Shown: positions 56,828 through 64,000 of the stretch, piece by piece
Layout of the letters: every line of letters begins with the position of its first letter
Position numbering within the stretch: position 1 is the stretch's first letter
Source: Leptodactylus fallax
Taxonomy: Eukaryota > Chordata > Amphibia > Anura > Leptodactylidae
Assembly: GCA_947044405.1 (NCBI GenBank)
Contig: CAMRHE010000017.1
Location: forward strand, 10,074,001 to 10,138,000
Length of the DNA stretch: 64,000 bases
Reading direction: 5' to 3'
The notes under the pieces: generated by a model
What the model saw: the letters and a program-made list of their open reading frames with translations, nothing else
The model's database searches: none
What the model was told of the DNA's origin: nothing
Made by a program: the position numbers and the translations under genes

Positions 56828-59800
56828 CTGGAAAAAGGCAAGAAAACAGGATAAGGAACCATCTAAAGCAAATACACTATATAATGAGAGTGGGGATAGC
56901 TAAAAGGTCATGCTCACTGCGGCAACCGTTCTTTTTTTTATTGGTAATCCCAAAAATGAAGTAACAAACTTAAATTTTTCTTCCTATGTGGACTTATGTA
57001 TCTCCATGGTTACAGACTACAAGAAAACACTGTGTAGCCTGATCCCTTCTATCTATGCTTGCCAACCTATTGAAAGTTAGAAAAATAGGACAGATGGAAG
57101 GGAGAAGGACTACAGAGGGTTTGTTTGTAGTCTGTAACCATGGAGACACAGAGTTCTGCATAGGAGCTGTAGACACAGACTTGTTGGAAATTTGAAATCA
57201 AGACTATTTGCAAAGTTGCTTTCCAACCAGTAGCTTTCTAAGTGCCATCTGCCTATAGATTAGAAAGTCGATAGTTCTCCATGTAATTTGCTGTACAAGC
57301 CAGAAATAGAGTGGTGGGTAGCACGTGAGCAGAGGATCACAAGGCAAATCGCACCATTATAAAATGGTCCCCATCGTGACATCTGACGTCAAGCGTGAGT
57401 CGGGAGGTCCCCATACATAGTAGATGGTCGAATGTTCCCAATGAAATCAGCGAGTTCAGTCAACATCTAATGTGTATGGCCATATTAAGGCGAAGTTTAC
57501 ATAAGCATAATTTGTAGAGGCATTTGGGCCGCATCATATTCTTCTCCAAATTCCAGCCATGTGGATCCAAGTGCTTCGGCTTTCCACTGCGTCGTTGCTC
57601 GCTGACACAATGGAGCTAACCAGCCTAATCCCCACAGATTCTGCACAGAGATCACGCAGGACGCTTCTTTCTTCAGTGTCCTGACAAAGAAGTGTCCATA
57701 GTGGTCTCCCATTGAAAACAACAGAAGGCAGATTACACTCAGAATCCGGAGCTGTGCTTGAAAATCAGCATCAAATTATGCTATGTGAACCTAGCCTTAC
57801 TGTGAACCTCATCTCAGCTCCCGCAATGTACTGAGGTCAAATAATAGGAATACACGTGAATTTTTCATTGAGCTTTCTAAATAAGCAAAGAAAATATTCA
57901 TGTACCTGAAAAAAATAAATAAAGCAAATAATATTAAACATTTCCGATACATCTAGCTGGTGGAATGCACAGACACTATATACTGTATGGAGAGGTCTCC
58001 ATATACTGTGCAGGTATCAGAGGTCGTACCCTCTCCAATCTAATATCGATGGCCTATCCTAATATGTGGCCTTGGACCGACACGAATATGTCTTGAACCT
58101 ATGTACGTATCTGACGTGCTCTCAGGTATTACATATGCTGATACTTACTTTCCAGGGTCTGTTGAAGCTCATGGATAGTGCTGAGCAGGACATGGAACTG
58201 TTTCCTCCTCAACTCAAGCTGCAGAGAGTACAAGGAAAAAAAAGTTAGGACCCTCACGTCTATAACATAACATGATATGTATGATATCTATATAAGTGAA
58301 CTAGAAGTGTTATTCATCAGCTAGCCCTATTACTTAGTAAAAACCTGGGGGACTTAATCGAGCCCAGACTTATCAGTAATGTGTGAAACGGGGACCACCG
58401 GCAAATGTAACTTGTGTATGTGACTCTATAAAGAGGATCCTCAAGTTACAATACTAATCGGTTCTGGAAAACTAGTAATTGGTTCTGAAGCTTTCAAAAT
58501 GTGACAATTCAAGAAAAAAAGAAGTGGTGCGGATAAAGTGAGTTTTTACATTTTACAGATGTAAAGCCCTTTCTATGTAGAGGACAGGAGATTCTTCAGC
58601 CTCCTGTACATTACAGACAGTACCAGATAAACAATATGGAGGCACTTTTACCCAGTGCCCAAAGCAGCAGCTCATCTGGGCATAGGCAAAGAGCAGTATA
58701 GAACATGCAGTACCACACTATAGTGTAGAGAGGCGCTACTAAACAGCCAGTCAATGCATATATAGCAGGTGTTTTACCAGTGAAATGTCCATGCTCATTT
58801 TTGGCTCTCGCATAGATCAGCGATGTCTGAGGCATTGTATGTAAAATGTGGTTTCAACAGTTAGGGTGGGTTCACACTTGCGCCGGAGTCCGTCCGCCGT
58901 GAATCCGACTGAAAGTGTTGGGAAACTGTATAGGGACTGGATAGCGACGCATTGTTTAAAAACCCCATTCATTTCGGACATGCAGGACTTTGTTTCCAGC
59001 GAAAAAAAACTGGATTCGCGGCGCAGAGGGTGTAAGCGCACTCCCGCGCATTGCTTTAAAACCCATTCAAATGAATGGCTTTTTAAGCAATGCGTCGCTA
59101 ACCTGTCGCTATCCAGTCCATATACAGTTTCCCGAGATGTTCAGTCGGATTCATGGCGGACGGACTCCGGCGCAAGTGTGAACCCACCCTTATTAAGAAA
59201 ACCCTTGGATGTTGGACATCTTGTAATCTGAGGCCATTGTAAGATAAGGAGCGTAAACACAGACATGCCTGCATATACATTAAATGAATAACCCGCACTA
59301 CTGTAGACCGATTTGCCTATAATGGCCATCATAAAAGTAGGTTAGACAGACAAATCCTTCTGAACAAGTCTAAATCTCACCTTATCCTCCACATTCTCCT
59401 TGGTGTGAGACAGTTGCTTCAGCTCCTTGTCCAATGCTTCCAGCTGCCTGTAGGGTAAGACACAAGTGCACAATTTGCAGATGTATTATGGGGTCTCAGT
59501 ACTATCGATCATACAGAAACACTACATGAATTAAAGGGATTTTCTGAGACTTTAGTTTTAGGATGGTTAGAAGGACAGCTTTTACATTGGCTTATTTTAC
59601 TGCCGTCCTAAGCCGTGCTGTGGTCTCAAGTTACGTGACGGAGTCTTCTCTTTCTGGATCCCATAATGGATGACTGCACGTACACATCACATGGGGTTCT
59701 CTCAAAAAATGAACACCCCTTCCCTGCCAGTTTATGGCATGTCATGAATCATGTGCTGAATATTACGCTGATTTACTAATCACAGCTACTGAGCTTGTAC

Positions 59801-62800
59801 CCCTGTACTTAGTATAGATCATCCATATCAGATGGTGAGGGTCCAATTCCTGGCACTCTTGCTGATCAGCTGAATAAAGATGTCTCATCATTGCCAGGTA
59901 CATTGTAGAGTGTCTGTGCCTGGTAGTGCATGTAGCTCAGTCCCACTTGAATGGGATGGCGCTGCAGTAAACAGCAGTACCAGGCAAAGATGAGACTTGA
60001 AGTTGCTGGGTCCCAGAAAAAAATCTGTGTTGAAGCCCCCACTTGCCATGTGTTTGAAGCTCCCCTCAGACTCCAGGGCCCTGTAGAAATTGCTACCTCT
60101 ACACCCCTCATAAAGTTATGCCCCTGGTACCAGGTTCAGCTACTATGAAACGGCAAAAGATAAGAAAGTCATAGCACTTGCCCAAAAATCAGCCTGGATG
60201 TCGGGATTTGGACCTCCAATCTGATACCAATGGTTTTTCCAGATCCCCAATTATTTTTCATACTAATGACCTATCCACAGCATAGGTGATCAGTATCAGA
60301 TCAATGAAGGTCCGACACCGTTAGAAGTGAATGGCATGCTCTACATGGATGCTGAATACGTACCTCAATGTCTCATGCCGATCTGGGTGCTGCTGAATGA
60401 CTTTGGCCAATGCATCATACTCTGAAAAAATAACATATATACATTAGATATTGGATCATGATTTATGTAATAACCTTACATAGCAGTACAGAAATCTATA
60501 CATAAAGCACACACTAACCTAAAGCTGACCACATGCTATAAAGTGTACCTCCAATTATAAAACTGCTTTTAGTACATGGATAGTACAAGTGGAGATGATA
60601 AACGTTGTAAAAGATCTTATTAAAGGGACATGGCTCTTTTTCCATTTATTAAAGAGGACCTTTCATATACTCATGCACATGCGGTTTTATATACTGCTAG
60701 AAAGCCGACAGTGCTCTGAATTCAGATATTGGTGCGTTCCTGATAATCTAGCTGGGCTGTGAGGAACACCCCCACTGACAGTACTCGTCCATAGCCCTGT
60801 ACTGTCAGAGGGGGCGTTCCTTAACGCCCAGCGATGACGTCCCCCCAGTACAGGGCTATGGACGAGTACTGTCAGGGGGGCGTTCCTCACAGCCCAGTTA
60901 GACTATCAGGAACGCCCTTCTGACAGTGGGCAGAGATCGGTGCCTAAAATAACGGCACCGATATCTCCAGCCCCGGGCACATAATGGGAAAGACGACAGT
61001 GCGCTGAATTCAGGCTTTCTAGCAGTATATAAGACCGCATGTGCATGAGGACCTGAAAGGTCCACTTTAAGCTGCTTTCCTTCCCCATCCCTTCACTCAG
61101 TCTGTCATCACTAACAGAACCAATATCTAGAGAGATAAGAGGGAAGGGATTTATTAAAGAGGTTCCCCAGGGTTGGATTCTGTACTTACTTCCCCCAGGT
61201 TCTATTGAGGATGAACCACAAGTTTCCAGGCTGGTTCTGACCTTGGGGCACATGATGGGAACCAGCACCCAGCCCACAAATTGCTCTGCCTCCTCCCCCG
61301 TGTTTATAGGTAGTTACCTGGCATTACTATTATAATAATGCATACAGCCAGTCCCCATAGTACAGGTAAGTAGCAGAGCAACTGGGGGCAGGGTGCTGGC
61401 TCCGATCACAGAACCTGGGGTTGAGACCAGGCTGGAAACATGCTTTGTCCACCATAGAAGTAAGAACTCAAACCCTCCCTGGATAACCCCTTTAGGGCTG
61501 GTGTTTCTTTTGCCAGTCTTTATAAGTTCCTGCACTGGTGTGACATGTACCAGAGGTATTAAGAGGCTCGGGTATCTTAATAGTTCTAGCGCATCTCTGG
61601 AAATCCCGTGCACCAGATTTGAAATCTGCACCAGCAAAGAGCTATAACAACCACCATGTGCACCAATCTTATGCCAAAAAACAGACATAACCACTATGAT
61701 AAATTTTATCCCTGGACCATCAGTCTAGGAGAAGGAGCAGGATGCGGTTTGTCTTAATGCATTGTTAAGAGCAGCCCACTGTATAGCACACGATCAGAAA
61801 TTATACATCAGAGTTATGCTGGATCACTACTTACCTTGGCGATTTTTGCGGATACGTTTGGCTTGCAGTATTTGTTTCTTACACTCTGCGATCTTTTCAT
61901 GTGCCGACGCAATACTGCTCTCTGTATGTGGAGAATAAGCAGAATGGTAAGAGATATTTCTAACAAAGGGTAGATGACCAGGCGGAGGTCACCATTGTGA
62001 GCTGTGATTTGTATTTGCTGGACAACCCCTTTAAAGTAGTTTCTATGCTATACCCTGGAGCTAAAGAATAATAGCAAAAATACAGCTGAAGGCCTGTTCA
62101 CATAAAGCCACTATTGTCTAATGATTATAAACTTACCTTTGTGAATGAGGAAAATGATCAGTGCCAAAAATACACATGATCACTGTTCACACAGCTATTA
62201 CAAGACCGGACGTAGATTTTTTTGGCCAGAATACAGGAACTACAGTATGTAGAAATGTTACAAGGATTTACCTCTGATGTAGTTACTGACATTGACCACA
62301 AGGTGGAGTCTATCACAATAGAGATTATACCTTAGATCTCTATGATAAGCATGGCCTCCGCTCTCACAACTACGAGACACTTACATTTCAAAGGGTGAAA
62401 CCGTATCCTGCCAAATTTGGCCTTAAACACTAGATCTATTTTCCCCCTCTTTGTATTCTGGTGGTCTTTACTTTCGTTCTGCTTTTATAACAGATGTTTT
62501 CTAACATTAATTTTTTTGTGTTTTTGTATCATTTTAATCATATAGGGAGACTTTTGTTTTTCATTTAGTTGTTCCAGCTTATAAATAAGCCCCAATAACA
62601 GGAAATAGAATTCTGGGGTATCTGGCCATACAAGGTAGAGGAGCCAACTGCGTCACAGATATTCCATGAGGGAGTCTTGAACTGCGGACCCCGCAGCTTA
62701 ATCAGCCGTGGAATCCACAGCAAGATCAAGCAGGATGCTTTCCCTTCCCCCCCCCCCCCCCCGAGTCCTGCTGCGATCCCTGCCTCCCATTGAAAACAAT

Positions 62801-63592
62801 GGGAGGCGGATTCCGGGAGGAATCTGCTCCGGATTCGGGGGCGAAAACCGCTCCCAAATCCACGGCAAATTCCACCGTGTGAACACACCCTTATAAGTGT
62901 GGGGCTGTAGGTGTGTAGTACAGCTGATGTCCAGCTCCTGATCCCCTGGCCACAGTAGCGAAGCCCCTGAAATGAGCACAACAAGTATGCTCAACATGAT
63001 GTGCCAAGTGCCCACCACTCAGGACTGGTCACATATCAGCAGCCAGTTAAGCTAGGGCTACAAAGTGATATGTAGTAACACTACATAAGATGGCGATGTC
63101 ATGCTCCTATGTTGCAGCTAATGATAAGAACCAAGTGAAGCATCATAATATTACACTATATAGAGGTTACTCCATTTAGGTTAGGTTCACATCTGCATTG
63201 GAGTCTCCTTAAAATCGGCGGAGAGAAAAGTCCTGCAAGGAGGATTTTTCTCTCCACCACTTTCAGTATAAAACTGGCGAAAAGTGTGTGTAAACCCAGC
63301 GGACCCCATTATAGTCTATGGGGTCTGCAGATTTCCGCAGGTAACTGCTTTTCAAGCGGACGGGGTCTTCATCTTTCAGGTTCCCATGCGGATTCGAATG
63401 ACGGAGACCCGAACGCTAGTGTGAACCTAACGTTACAGCACAATTCTACCTATAGAATATTTACCAATATCACTGTATATCTTCTCATAGTTCTCCATTT
63501 CTCGGAGGTTCATGTCATGTACCAGGAGGGTTTTACCCATGGAGAAAGAGCACTGAGACAAGCTGCTGAGCATGCGCTGGTACTGGGCGTAT
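56769..63592 (-). CDS. thoc7: THO complex subunit 7, last six coding exons
   Basis: Six exons with matching phases encode 155 complete residues plus stop, nearly identical to human THOC7 from its residue ~49 to the end (204 aa). Recognisable blocks in order are YAQYQRMLSSLSQC, FSMGKTLLVHDMNLREMENY, HEKIAECKKQILQAKRIRKN, EYDALAKVIQQHPDRHETL, LEALDKELKQLSHTKENVED and LELRRKQFHVLLSTIHELQQ. THOC7 is a coiled-coil subunit of the nuclear THO/TREX complex, which couples transcription to mRNA export. The 5' exons lie beyond position 64000. Convergent with the c3orf49-like gene, as in human. No lesions seen. Confidence 0.97.
57000..57150. mobile_element. Palindromic MITE-like element in last thoc7 intron
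   Basis: CTCCATGGTTACAGACTAC at 57001 onward and the inverted GTAGTCTGTAACCATGGAG near 57127-57145. Confidence 0.6.
58149..58218 (-). CDS. thoc7: thoc7 exon with LELRRKQFHVLLSTIHELQQ
   Basis: 70 bp, phase 0 in, phase 1 out. Apparently identical to human over its length. Confidence 0.97.
58864..59189. mobile_element. TTA-flanked palindromic MITE (Harbinger-like)
   Basis: 326 bp, GGGTGGGTTCACACTTGCGC and its inverted end, with TTA on both sides as in PIF/Harbinger elements. Inner arms with AAGCAATGCGTCGCTA are also partly inverted. It lies in a thoc7 intron. Confidence 0.8.
59381..59447 (-). CDS. thoc7: thoc7 exon with LEALDKELKQLSHTKENVED
   Basis: 67 bp, phase 2 in, phase 0 out; coiled-coil heptads. 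Confidence 0.95.
60364..60421 (-). CDS. thoc7: thoc7 exon with YDALAKVIQQHPDRHETL
   Basis: 58 bp, phase 1 in, phase 2 out. Human has IQHHPDRHETL here. Confidence 0.96.
60649..61070. mobile_element. Large TTAA palindrome with nested inner inverted repeats
   Basis: Ends TTAAAGAGGACCTTTCATAT and inverted TGAAAGGTCCACTTTAA. Inner arms such as ACTCGTCCATAGCCCTGTAC and its inverse (60783 and 60850 regions) fold separately. It lies in a thoc7 intron. Confidence 0.8.
61835..61921 (-). CDS. thoc7: thoc7 exon with HEKIAECKKQILQAKRIRKN
   Basis: 87 bp, phase 1 in and phase 1 out, strongly basic helix. Confidence 0.96.
61922..63464 (-). other. thoc7 intron with MITEs at 62640-62893 and 63178-63436
   Basis: The first carries GCCGTGGAATCCACAGC and CCGTGTGAACACACCCTTA ends plus a C17 run. 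No other feature recognised. Confidence 0.5.
63178..63436. mobile_element. TTCACATCTGC-family MITE, copy 6
   Basis: GGTTAGGTTCACATCTGCAT at the left and GAACGCTAGTGTGAACCTAA at the right; the best-preserved member, with GGCGGAGAGAAAAGTCCTGC inside. Confidence 0.75.
63465..63592 (-). CDS. thoc7: thoc7 exon with SMGKTLLVHDMNLREMENYE
   Basis: It enters with one base of a split codon (two come from an exon outside the window) and leaves in phase 1. The acceptor is CTTCCACAG. Confidence 0.95.
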
Positions 63593-64000
63593 CTGTGGAA
63601 GAAAAGGAATAAGTAAGATGAGTAAGACAATATAGCTATAATGTCCTCTGACCCACATCTAGCCTTACAGGACTCCCTATGTTTTAGCACATAAATCTAT
63701 ACAAGCACATAGATGAATGACGGCATAATACAGCACCCATAGATGTCTGCAGCACCTCTGTATGCCCCCAACTTAATATAAAGGTATACAGATATAGTAA
63801 GAATATAACATAAAAAATATCTGCAGCATTCCACTTTAGATGTCTTATTAAGGTACCTGATATCATACAGAGAAGGGACTGCACCATAGACTCTGCTGTG
63901 TGCATGACACCTTAGTGTCAGTGATGTCTGTACTCCTATACAGCGGAATTGCCTTCTATGCAGTTTTCTTGTGTACTTACTGAATGGGTATATTTCCCCT

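Noticed and set aside
63961..64000. Donor-like CA|GTAAGT on the minus strand as the end of the preceding thoc7 exon
   Set aside because: The upstream residues would not match THOC7 (a Gly codon ending GG is expected before the split), so it is probably chance.

Overview
This window is vertebrate nuclear DNA: intron-bearing genes embedded in dense interspersed repeats. The organism is most likely a frog or another amphibian. The reasons are many short palindromic TTAA-flanked MITEs (Kolobok/T2-like), at least six Tc1-like copies from several families, other MITE families, and long GATA/TATC arrays. This assignment is an inference from repeat style and gene order. No species can be named.

Four genes are supported. 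(1) Positions 434-5680, plus strand: the 3' coding exons of an S100-type EF-hand gene, best explained as sentan (sntn). (2) Positions 38558-15349, minus strand: a complete 19-exon cadherin-related gene of the CDHR3 type. Its exons join in phase into 847 codons, with a signal peptide, about six cadherin repeats, one membrane helix and a conserved cytoplasmic module. (3) Positions 47765-54409, plus strand: a gene matching C3orf49, a basic, coiled-coil protein with a cysteine-rich C-terminus. (4) Positions 63592-56769, minus strand: the last six coding exons of thoc7 (THO/TREX mRNA export complex). Its 5' end lies beyond the right edge.

The order and orientation SNTN(+), C3orf49(+), THOC7(-) match human 3p14. 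The CDHR3-like gene between them is the surprise, because human CDHR3 is on chromosome 7. Sentan is a motile-cilium tip protein and CDHR3 is expressed in ciliated airway cells, so this may be a small multiciliated-cell neighbourhood (inference).

The rest is mostly repeats. There is a full-length Tc1-like element with an intact transposase (1875-3523) and five damaged Tc1 copies. A probable solo LTR (32589-33596) sits inside a minisatellite. Other items are a hAT-like MITE, many TTAA and TTA MITEs, a 37-bp minisatellite in the sntn intron, and large GATA/TATC arrays in introns of the cadherin gene. No tRNA, rRNA or CRISPR array was seen.
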